The translations under genes and the position numbers were made by a program. Under the pieces are notes generated by a model. That model saw only the letters and a list, made by a program, of their open reading frames with translations. It was not told the origin of the DNA and searched no databases. Below, piece after piece: positions 41,645 to 51,930 of a stretch of DNA of 64,000 nt; within the stretch, counting starts at the first letter, position 1; every line of letters starts with the position of its first letter. Source of the stretch: Brachypterus glaber (taxonomy: Eukaryota > Arthropoda > Insecta > Coleoptera > Kateretidae); assembly GCA_958510825.1 (NCBI GenBank), contig OY294048.1:12913589-12977588 (forward strand), written 5' to 3'.

Positions 41645-43620
41645 AAAGTTTCCCAAAAAATGTTAATTAAATCCTATGTTGAAAATATCGGCTAAAAAAC
41701 AAGTACAATGTTGCACTAACCGGACTAGTTTTTCAGTTTAAGTCAGATTATGCGACATTTAATACGTTTTATACAGTTTCAACTTGAAATATGATTTTGA
41801 TGACTTTGGTCATCTAAGTTACAATTTACTTTGGAGATAGCGGTGTTTGAAAGCAAACTCTGGATATGGCGGCTTTTGAAAATAACGGATGGATTTAGCA
41901 TCCTTTAAACATGACAGGGCTGGCAAATCTGTAATGTATTTAGTATTTATTTATACTCGTTTAGAGACAATTTCTAAAGTATTTTACACCACAAAGTTAC
42001 ACATATGTGACCCTACAAAATTTTTGATAAAATATATCAAAAAACACGAAAAAAGTGCCATATTTGGATTATGTGACACTGTAAAAATTAACTAGGGTAG
42101 ATATTTAAAATCCGCAAGTATTGGCATGAATCGTTTGTATTTAGCAATATTTCCATAGAATTTTTTTTTATCTTTCGGATTTTTTTTTCGGCCTCAAATG
42201 CATACAAAAAACCCATTATGCGCTATATCTCAAGATTTTGAGGGTCAAGAATTTTTTCATTGCCATATTCGTAGAAAAAATATAGTTTGGTTTATGTAAA
42301 ACTAACTTTAATTTTTTTTGTGGTCCTGTGTGATTACAAATAAACCCGTCTATCTATGGATAAGTTACTAATGTGTCTTTTTATTTACTTTTTATTTTAA
42401 CGAAAAATTTAAGATTATTTTTCTTAATAATTTTGATTTTGAATAATGCTGTATGTTCCTAAATGTGTATACTTCTTTGCATGTTTAATATTACTCGTTT
42501 TTATTATTATTTGGTATAAAAATAAGACACTTTTTTTATTATTACAAACTGTAATTAAATAATTATTTTTCTAGATAATTAGTAATATTTTAATTCAAAT
42601 TTACCCTTTATCCATAAAAGCATGATAGTTTTATCTACTTTCATGCATTTCTCCGCCTTTAATGTGCTGTTCAACAATTATGTCACCGAATGTTTGCTAT
42701 TTCGTGACGTATAATTAACCCTTTAAGGCGCAAAACTATTTTTTTTTTGAAAAATGTAGTATTTTTGTTACCTTTAGCTCAAAACACATTAAACAGGTGA
42801 ATTTAGACACTTTTTGATTAAAAAATAACCTTACTCTTAGTTGTGCATTTCCATGGGCTATTTATTGAACCAATCAAATTTAAGTAAACGGCTTTATTTA
42901 TTCAGTTATAGACTTATGAAAATTGCAGTATCTCCAAAATAAGGGGCTTTTACTAAGCTAATAAGCAGTAACTCCAAATAAGTTTGTTATTACTAAATAT
43001 ATTAAAATGAAATTGGAAGGGTGTAATAAAACAGTTTCTATTTGCATTATTATAGTTTTTGTACGGCGCTAGGTTTTCCGGAATTTACAAAAAAAAAAAC
43101 TGCTGACAACAAAATAATACTTTCCTCCGTAAGTCTTAGTTCATTAAAACAATTTTTTGGAAAACAAAAAAAAATGAAAAAAAATCAAAAAATTAAAAAA
43201 AAAATCAATTTTTTTCATTTTTTTTTTACTAACGCAAGACTTTCCTTAAGCCCAAGGGGAAAGTAAAATTGATTTTTAAAGGGAAATTTAAAAATATTTT
43301 TTTTTATATTTTTGGGTTGTTTTCTCCTTATCTTATCACATAGTGCTTTTTAGTTTAGCGTTGCTAAAATTTTTGACTACGAGATACTAGGCTAAAAAGC
43401 AGTATGTGCCATTTTCTATTTAAATAAATAATTAATAATTGCGAAACTTGTGTTATAATAAAGGTACTTTAAACCTAAATTTATACGCCCACTTCTAGAT
43501 TCTAGCTATAACACAAGGGTGTGGCTAAGACGATTTACTGTTTTTGCCATTATCTCAGTTTTATTAAATATGGAGTTGCTGCTTCTTAGGGTAGTTGGGC
43601 AGTATAGAGAGCACCATGTT
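41645..43620. other. Intergenic, no gene seen
   Basis: AT-rich. Two blocks resembling the intron repeat at 39250-39420 (AATACTTTCCTCTGTAGACC versus 43114 AATACTTTCCTCCGTAAGTC) mark a dispersed element ending near 43265 with CTTTCC...GGAAAG. No supported gene; ORFs here are low-complexity. Confidence 0.4.
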
Positions 43621-43625
43621 GTTAT

Positions 43626-43720
43626 TTACTTAGGAAAGGGTTGAAAGCATAAAATACACAAACCTACATTACATTTGGAGCCTACTGGGGGCTTCAGTGT
43701 TGAATATATATATGATATAT
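43626..43720 (-). pseudogene. Possible piggyBac-type C-terminal Cys-rich relic
   Basis: The minus strand reads SKCNVGLCILCFQPFPK then stop. The pattern C-x-V-x-L-C-x2-C-F-x2-F is like the C-terminal cysteine-rich end of piggyBac transposases and derived proteins, where an H usually follows. Only this short tract matches and the rest of the frame is unrelated, so this may be chance. Confidence 0.25.
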
Positions 43721-44096
43721 ATTTTATGATCCCCTTGATATGGTTTGGTTGTCCCTTATGGAACCACTTGCTTGATTTTCGCATGCTATAAAGTAGGATG
43801 CTCAATAAGTGGTCTAACACAGTACTACATTGACTTTTAATATCCTGAACTATCACTCAAGGCGGAAATTATGCAACCCTTTGTCCTACTATGACACTAA
43901 AAGGAGGTGGTCCATATAGGGACCACCAACACTTAAAGGGTTAAAACTTATGATTAAAAAATGTTATATTGGCACTGACTTTCAGCTAGACCCCCTCTCC
44001 TAGGTCGGTTACATAATTTTTGAACAGTACCTAAGTGGCGAGACTGAACAGCATCACTCGTTAGACGCCGATACTAGGGACACTAGATCTAGGTCC
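43721..44096. other. Intergenic, no gene seen
   Basis: No supported feature. GGGACACTAGATCTAGGTCC at 44077-44096 is shared with 38346. Confidence 0.35.
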
Positions 44097-44309
44097 TAAG
44101 TTAGCAAGGCGACAGACAACGGGAAGTGACAGAAAACAAAATCGCATCGGTTGCCAGGACAAGTTTCTTCACGGATTTTACTGACCATCGCAAACTTAGA
44201 AATTAGACAAATCGAGCCATTTTAAAGTGATTTTTTTGCTAAATTTTTTGGCGACCGATGCGATTTTGTTTTCTTTCGCTTCCCGTTGTCTGTCGCTTTG
44301 CTAACTTAA
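44097..44309. mobile_element. Short MITE, 213 bp, ~60-bp inverted repeats
   Basis: TAAGTTAGCAAGGCGACAGA...AACAAAATCGCATCGGTTGCC is mirrored at the right (GGCGACCGATGCGATTTTGT...CTGTCGCTTTGCTAACTTA). The interior is about 90 bp. Confidence 0.85.
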
Positions 44310-44484
44310 CCCACAGAACACACACTTAAACCTTTCGCTCCGGATTTGTTTTCTTTCAATTTCGGAAACTTTTTTTTTGTGTATATAAAATAAAATGCTA
44401 TCAAAAGTACAAAACAAGTGATTTTTTTTTAAATGTTCTTTTACAAAAAATAAGTGGGATATGTTTGTCCCAATATAAAATATT

Positions 44485-44638
44485 GTGACCCTGCACTAAC
44501 AAACCCAGTTAGTGTGTCAACTAAAAAAAAAACAAAAATTTCGGATTCTTATGTAAAAAACATTTCTACATAGGAATCAGACAAAAAAATAAATACGTTA
44601 ATTTGACACACTAACTGGGTTTCTTTGTGCAGGGTCAC
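44485..44638. mobile_element. Short MITE, 154 bp
   Basis: Ends GTGACCCTGCACTAACAAAC / inverse, continuing through CCCAGTTAGTGTGTCAA. Arms are about 38 bp, with a further imperfect AAATTTCGGATTCTTATGTA/ACATAGGAATC pairing inside. Confidence 0.85.
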
Positions 44639-44849
44639 ATATAGTGTTTTAAAGCTGCACAAATATATCCCATTAGTAATTTATAGTTAAGTATTAATAT
44701 CACTTGATATCAAGTTGCGACTATAAAATACTAAACTGTCCCTGTTCTGTGTATTTTAAATGTTCTTTTTGGCTATAGGATTTTTTGAACATCTGCTGGG
44801 ACATATATGTCCCTACAGGAGCGAATGGTATTTTTAAACATCTGCAACT

Positions 44850-45177
44850 CCGAGTTGGTCTAAAGCGGCATTCAAAACCGGAATTCGAGTTACTCTAGTA
44901 ACTTTTAGTAAAGTTAATACCTAGACTATAAAACTTGCGTTGGGTTATGCAATGGTACAAAATGGGATGACTTGAGTATAAAATATTTTTCTTAGTTGCA
45001 CTATCATTTTTAAAGAAACTGCGTTTCGTTGCGATAACTCATGATTCTGGCTAAAATCATTAACTTATCCACGTTTTTCTGGAAAATTAACTTGAGTTAA
45101 CAATACCGATATTTTTTTAGACGTCATTTGCATTTAACCTTTAACCATAGATTTAATCACAGGTAGCCGGTAAATTT
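44850..45177 (-). pseudogene. Diverged, deleted fourth copy of the zinc-finger gene's terminal exon
   Basis: ACCGGAATTCGAGTTACTCT...TTGCGTTGGGTTATGCAATG matches the 3' end of the coding exon (47000 region). After a deletion it continues with TTAACTTATCCACGTTTTTC, matching about 47341. No open frame remains. It is older than the other copies. Confidence 0.75.
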
Positions 45178-46577
45178 TACCGGTAATTTTTTTTTAGTTA
45201 CAAAACGATTTTACAAAAAAAAATAAGTCACTATATTTTAAAAATAATGAATTATATAAATGTATTTCTTTTTTAAATAAATATCGATCGAATAACATCA
45301 CACTTTTATTAATGTTGACACAGTTCTGGTGCAATGGAAGATTTCTCTCAATTTTATGAGCAAGTCCAAAAGGTGCTACTTAAATTGACTGTAGTAAAAA
45401 CTATGACCGGGGCCAAAAGTAGAGAGGTAATAAGCTGTCCAATTGTTTTTAAACGATGACATTGCAGTTGCCCACTCTGAGTTGTCCTAACGCGACAATC
45501 AAAACCGGAATTCGAGTTACTCTAGTAACTTTTAGTAAAGTAAAAACTGAATTATAAAAATTGCGTTGGGTTATGCAATGGTACAAAATGAGAATTAAAA
45601 TTATGACCTAATGGAATAACTTGAGTATCAAACATATAAAGTTGATCATTCAAATCCAACTGAGGTGTAAGTACCAGCTGCGAATACGGCTGCAATTGGT
45701 CAATTTTTATCGTTTCCATATTTTGTAATGGAATCAAATTTTGTAACGTTATAGTCTGGGTGCTGTCGGATTTCATATCGGGACTGTAATTTGACAATAT
45801 ACTTACAGTTTCACCCATATTTTTCCTAGATTCACTCTTAATCAGACTGTTGTCTAAAACTTTGATAAAAATGTCTTGTAATTTTTTTGTAGTTACAAAA
45901 CGATTTTACGACAAAAAAATAAGTCACTATATTTTAAAAATAATAAATTATATAAATGTATTTCTTTTTTAAATAAATATCGATCGAATAACATCACACT
46001 TTTATTAATGTTGACACAATTCTGGTGCAATGGAAGATATCTCTCATTTCTATCAGTTTTATGAGTAAGTCCAAACGGTGCTACTTAAATTGATTGTAGT
46101 AAAAACTCTTTATGACTGGGCCAAAAAGTAGAGAGGTTATTAGCTGTCCAAATGATGACATTGCAGTTGCCCACTCGGAGTTGATCTAACGCGACAATCA
46201 AAACCGGAATTCGAGTTACTCTAGTAACTTTTAGTAAAGTAAAAACTGAATTATAAAAATTGCGTTGGGTTATGCAATGGTACAAAATGAGAATTAAAAT
46301 TATGACCTAATGGAATAACTTGAGTATCAAACATATACAGTTGATCATTCAAATCCAACTGAGGTGTAAGAACCAGCTGCGAATATGGCTGCAATTGGTC
46401 GATTTTTATCGTTTCCATATTTTGTAATGGAATCAAATTTTGTAACGTTATAGTCTGAGTGCTGTCGGATTTCATATCGGGACTGTAATTTGACAATATA
46501 CTTACAGTTTCGCCCATATTTTTCCTAGATTCACTCTTAATCAGACTGTTGTCCAAAACTTTGATAAAAATGTCTTG
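45178..46577 (-). repeat. Two ~700-bp tandem copies of terminal exon plus 3' flank
   Basis: Units of about 699-700 bp (about 45178-45878 and 45879-46577), with the parental unit at 46578-47277. Each holds the last ~101 codons of the gene's final exon (45552 and 46251 mark the stops), then the 3' flank with ACCGGAATTCGAGTTACTCT and CGATCGAATAACATCACACT. The copied reading frames are intact and their proteins identical to each other, and to the parent except Thr for Ser at one site (GETVS/GESVS). The left part of the exon and the zinc finger are not copied. Confidence 0.9.
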
Positions 46578-46950
46578 TAATTTTTTTGTAGTTACAAAAC
46601 GATTTTACGACAAAAAAAATAAGTCACTATATTTTAAAAATAATAAATTATATAAATGTATTTCTTTTTTAAATAAATATCGATCGAATAACATCACACT
46701 TTTATTAATGTTGACACAGTTCTGGTGCAATGGAAGATTTCTCTCATTTCTATCAGTTTTATGAGTAAGTCCAAACGGTGCTACTTAAATTGATTGTAGT
46801 AAAAACTCTTTATGACTGGGCCAAAAAGTAGAGAGGTTATTAGCTGTCCAAATGATGACATGGCAGTTGCCCACTCGGAGTTGATCTAACGCGACAATCA
46901 AAACCGGAATTCGAGTTACTCTAGTAACTTTTAGTAAAGTAAAAACTGAA

Positions 46951-49900
46951 TTATAAAAATTGCGTTGGGTTATGCAATGGTACAAAATGAGAATTAAAAT
47001 TATGACCTAATGGAATAACTTGAGTATCAAACATATACAGTTGATCATTCAAATCCAACTGAGGTGTAAGTACCAGCTGCGAATATGGCTGCAATTGGTC
47101 GATTTTTATCGTTTCCATATTTTGTAATGGAATCAAATTTTGTAACGTTATAGTCTGAGTGCTGTCGGATTTCATATCGGGACTGTAATTTGACAATATA
47201 CTTACAGATTCGCCCATATTTTTCCTAGATTCACTCTTAATCAGACTGTTGTCTAAAACTTTGATAAAAATGTCTTTCTCATTTTTCATAGGAACTGAGT
47301 TTTGATGCGTTAACTCGTTATTCTGGCTTAGTTTAACATTTATTAACTTATCCACATTTTTCTGGAAAATCAGCTTTGGTGAACAAGTACTTTCAATAAT
47401 TTTTTGTATACCGTTTGCCTCCAAAATTTTTTCATTGGAATCCAACATTTCATTTTGTTTCTTTTTGGCCAATTTTTTAGTGGTGTTTAGACCCTTTTGA
47501 ACCATTTCTGCTACAAGTTGTGGAAGTCTGTCATTTGATTGTATGTAAGGTTTGGGTGCTTTTTCTTGAGGTTCGCATAGATGCACGTAAAACGAGTAAG
47601 GTTCGTTTGGGTCCACTGGGTGAAGATGAACCATGTTTATCTGCAAATTAAATTAAAAAAAAATATTTATTGTTTTAAAAAAAAGTATACTTAACCCCCG
47701 GGTACCCGTTGATCAATTTTTTTAAGTGTTATTTGTTAAATGTTGGTATGTCTCTTAATATGTAACCTTTTGAATAAACGAATATCATGTCATAGTTACA
47801 AATGGGATGCAGATAGGGGAAAAACAAATATTTTTCCTGCAAATGTTTTTTTTTTCTTTACTTAGTGAACATACCTACCTATCAGGAGGTGCACTGTGTG
47901 TTTTTTAATAATATTTTATTGCTCTTTTGAATGGAAAATATTGTTTTTTTTTTTCATTTAAGTAAATCTGTAATTAATTTAGTTTTTTGTAAATTCGTAC
48001 ATTATTTTTTATATCGATACATTCCGTCAAGGCCTTGTGTTGTACAAGTACAAATAATTTTTCTTGAAATAATAGCAAGACTGTAAAGTAATACTATTTA
48101 GGATTTATAACTATATTGATTATATTCAATCAATCAAATTGATTGAATTAATCAATAACTAGATGAAACGTTGCAAGCACCCTGTCAAAACATCGGCACT
48201 ATTGTACACTAGAGCCATCTAGTTTGCAAATTTCAAAATAGGTGTTTTGTTTGAATTTAAATTCTGTATCTTTAAAACATTATATTCTAGCAAAAAACTG
48301 TATATAACATTTTTTATAGGGCTTAAAAAGAGCTTTTATTTAAAATATAATTTTTTGAAATCGGGTTATAAATATGTGAGATATGCTAAAAAAACCTTTT
48401 ACTGCTTTAAACACCAATATCTCGAAAACAATGCGTTTTAGGAAAACGTTGTTTATAACATTTTTTGACCAATTTAAAATCATCTTTTATATAAGTGCTA
48501 AATTAACCAAATACAATAATAATTGCCTTACTTATAAACAAAAAACGCTAAAAATAGGAGTTTTGCCCTATTTTTACCCCCTTATCCCCAATCGTTTACC
48601 CCCAAAATCTAATCAGCTCTTCGGAATACGATAAGAAACAATATGCAAAAAACCGCAAGTCGATATCTCATGTAGAAATGGAGTTAGAGAGTTTACACCC
48701 AGACAGACAGACGCAAAAATTTTTTTTACTGATTTCGGCTCAGAATGGTTTGGACTTTTCGGCGAAGATTTCAATACATCGGCACTCTTAGTAGCACTAA
48801 ATGCCGATGTAATTATACATAATCTAAACCCCCCACCTACCCTGAAATTCGAAAAATTTGCATATTTCATGGGTTAAAAATATAAAATTTATAACTTTAG
48901 CAGTAGTGGGTCTTGACATTTGAAAAAGTTGCATATTTCATGGGTTAAAAATACAGTTATTTACGGAAGTGGCCTATTAAAAGTTTATGGAGAAACAATA
49001 ATTTTAAAAATATGATATTTTGCACTTTGGGCTTTTTGAATATGGCCAATTCATTAAAAATATTTTCATGCTTGTGCCCCTTGCTTTATTTTGATGTGCA
49101 ACATTTTATGTCTATCTCTGGTAGTTTTTGAGTTATTCAAGTTTTTAGCGAAAATTAGCAAATTCAAGCACCCCTAAAAAAATTAATTTCTTCTTGATTT
49201 TTTAAATTTGAGAAAAGTTGTTTTGTAGTTAACTTAATAATAATAATAAAAAGTCCAAACCGAATTATCCTAAGCCAAAACAGAACCCAAAACTTATACA
49301 GGGTGTCTCAGAAAGCAGGTCAATTCTAACAAATTTAAAATAGCCATAACTCATTTGTTTTAAATGGCACCCCATATATATTTTTATTTAGCTAAAGAAT
49401 TAAATTTGATTTAAAATGAACAGAGGATACCCTATAGGGTATATATACCTAACAGTTACCTTTTTCGAGTTATTTGCAAATTATTGTGAAAAAGCTGTGT
49501 TTCTGTTAAAATTTGTTATAATCGTTAATCAAGTAGGCCAGTAAAATTAATCCATTTGTATTTAGGTATTTACCTCAAGGACCATCAATATTAACTGTAA
49601 AAGTAAAGTCCCTTTTGACTTAGCTAGAATATTTTTGAAATTCATCAGGTTTAAAGGCCTGTACTTTTTTCTTTTTGTAATCTTGTGGTTTTTTAAATGC
49701 TTGAATAGAAAATTCCCAAGTCGTAACTAGCTGCAAGAATTTAGCCATGTGGGTGAGCATAAAAGTAATCCAAAACATTGACTTAATTATCCTTGTTGTT
49801 TCTAATTGGCTTTGTTAGAGATTTCACTGTGTTTTCTTTCCCAAAATGGGAAAAATTTGTGTGAATTCTTTAAATCTTTTACATGACAGTCTTTGTAAAT

Positions 49901-50708
49901 CAGGATATTTTGTATCAAATTTTCTGCAGGCTCTACTAATTATTAAATGATTTTCATTAAAAATAGCAAATAAATCCAAAATATAACAGGGTAAGAATAA
50001 GCCTCGGCCATTATTTTACTCTAATTTATCTTGATGAATAAAAGAAATAAAAATGAAATGTCATTTACCGGCCGACTTGATTAAATACTATTTTATTTAT
50101 AGTAAATCACATAATTAATTTACCATAAATCCTACTTTAAAAAGGAGTAAAAAAATATTCCTCAGAGTGTCCTAGATTTTTAACCTGTGTCCTTTTTTTA
50201 AGAACTTTACATTGGCAACCCTATCAAATGAAATTTCTTTGATACATCTTAACTGAAATAGGATAGTTTTTGTACTGACCTTAACCACAACATTTAAGCC
50301 CATTCTAAAATGCTTGTTCTTCCTCCTCGACAAAGGGTTATCATTTAAAACCTTCATATCCAATGTCCCCTTACATCGTCTACTATCAAACAGCAAATCC
50401 TTTTGTACAATTTTACCCCCATGGGTCCAACATTGGTATTGTTTTCTAAACTTAATTTTGGGGCCAGTGTTCGAGATTTTCTTAGCCCAAACTGTGTTGG
50501 TCACCTCCGAAAACAAATCGACCCATTCATCACAGAGTGCGTTGAAATTGTCATCGTTTCTTGGTATTTGTGTACGAAACTTCGCTTCGAAATTTTTCTC
50601 GTCTCTCCATACTAGTTCCATAATCTCAAATTTTCTGTCGATTGTTTTTAATACATCGTTAAACTCTTTGTAAGATTTACACGAAAATAATTTATCCGTG
50701 TCAGCCAT
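46951..50708 (-). CDS. C-C-H-H zinc-finger protein of FAR1/FLYWCH-like type, unknown function (372 aa)
   Basis: Exon 1 50708-50280 (donor AAG/GTCAGT) and exon 2 47640-46951 (acceptor TTAATTTGCAG), phase 0. The ATG at 50708 is used because the upstream in-frame codon is GTG. The joined protein has C93-x18-C112-x35-H148-x-H150 (YQCW, RRCKG, then VHLHP formed across the splice). This resembles the WRKY-GCM1/FAR1-like zinc finger found at the N-terminus of many MULE-transposase-derived animal proteins, which read CxxxxCPA... then HxHxH. No transposase domain follows. After a Lys-rich stretch (TTKKLAKKKQNE), the C-terminal ~100 aa is Leu/Gln/Pro-rich (LQNLIPLQ, DQLQPYSQLVLTPQL) and could be an activation or interaction region. 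It is divergently transcribed from Jarid2. I do not recognise an orthologue. Confidence 0.75.
48190..48810. mobile_element. MITE family E, copy 2 (~620 bp)
   Basis: ACATCGGCACT at the left; CATCGGCACT...ATGCCGATGT hairpin at the right. The middle is colinear with 31510-31909. It sits in the intron of the zinc-finger gene. 48811-49619 holds further AT-rich intron, with a CAGGGTG-type end at 49297. Confidence 0.75.
49620..49730 (-). CDS. Candidate alternative last exon of the zinc-finger gene
   Basis: On the minus strand a good acceptor (AAATTCTTGCAG) opens a phase-0 frame of 36 codons, starting LVTTWEFSIQAFKKPQDYKK and ending EFQKYSS then TAA. It is compatible with the phase-0 donor at 50280. 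Using it would drop the H-x-H of the zinc finger and give a 179-aa isoform. Lys/aromatic-rich composition and no repeat similarity suggest real coding, but it could also be chance or an exon of an unseen gene. Confidence 0.35.
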   Translation of the reverse strand, partial: LVTTWEFSIQAFKKPQDYKKKKVQAFKPDEFQKYSS

Positions 50709-51305
50709 TTTCACCTTTTACTAATGTTTATTATTGACTTTCGTTAAGAAAACACACAAAAATAAGCCTTATTTGCAATAGCAATAAGGCTTAAAATGGC
50801 ATAAAACGAATTATTTAACGAGATATTAGTTCTAAGAATTTCCGATAGATCGCGTCACCTGTGCGATATCTTTGTTTTTTAAAAAAAAGTTTATCAGTGT
50901 TATCTAAAAGAAAATGGTTGTGGTCTGTACATCTCTTGCGTTTTGTGCAATTCAAATCAAAAGCTTGAGTTTTATATTCACTTTTGTAGTGCCAGAGATG
51001 TAGAGTCATAGATTTAAATATTTTTGTTTATACAGATCGCGACATTACCGATGTAGCGTTCGGCTTGCTTGATTGCAAAAAATAAACAAAACAAATGGCA
51101 CTAGATTTTCTAAAATTTGCGATCGATTTGTGTTTAAATAATTGAAGCTGGACGCCATTAGTGTATTTTAAACAAATTTATAAACTACATGCAAAAGTCT
51201 GATTTATGTAATGGATTTTGGGATTTTTTAGTGGACTTCCACGTCGCGATTGGACTTTATTGCGTTTTTAACGGTATTTGTGGTTATGTTTGACTTTTGA
51301 GCAAA
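50709..51305. promoter_or_regulatory. Presumed bidirectional promoter between the zinc-finger gene and Jarid2
   Basis: The two start codons face away from each other across 597 bp. The interval is free of the repeats that fill the surroundings and has local CG dinucleotides (GATCGCGACATTACCGATGT, ACGTCGCGATTGG with a reverse CCAAT). No TATA box is placed. It also contains both 5' UTRs. The in-frame TGA at 51291-51293 limits Jarid2 exon 1 upstream. Confidence 0.5.
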
Positions 51306-51877
51306 ATGAACAGGAGCAAGACGAAAAGGAAACGAAAGGGGCCCAGTTCACCTGTCTTGGATGATAGCCCCAAACGGTAAAGTGTTGTACTAAGCAGTAC
51401 ACTGAAAATTTTACATTTTTTTTTTGTTATAACAATTTTATGAGCTTTACATAGGGACATCAAGTTCAGCGCCGTGGACAGGGGGAATTCCCCCGGGCCC
51501 GGTGTGCAGTAGGGCAAGGGTCCAAATCACTATTACTTTACATTTTATAGGGGCCTCTGGCATAGTCCCCCAGCTGCTCTGGAGTTTGGAAAATCCACTC
51601 TCCAGTTGGGAAAATTATGTAGTTGATAACCTTTTTTTGTCAATAACTTTTTGCCATCATGTAAAAAGTTGGGAATGTTTCAATCTTTGGTTAAAAGTTG
51701 CAGTGTTGAGTAAAATCTTAAATTGGAAATTTTTGTTTCTGCTGCCCAAAAAAAATATCTAGTGGCATCACCGATTTCAGTAGATATTAAATCAGTTGCT
51801 TTCTTTTAACCCTTCATTAGAATATACTACTAATTTTGTGTCATATATGATATGCATAGTCTATGATCCAAAGAAAT

Positions 51878-51930
<53 letters not shown>

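Noticed and set aside
50815..51009. 64-aa minus-strand ORF with Lys/Cys/His residues
   Set aside because: No family similarity, lies in the shared 5' region and has no splice signals connecting it to the zinc-finger gene.
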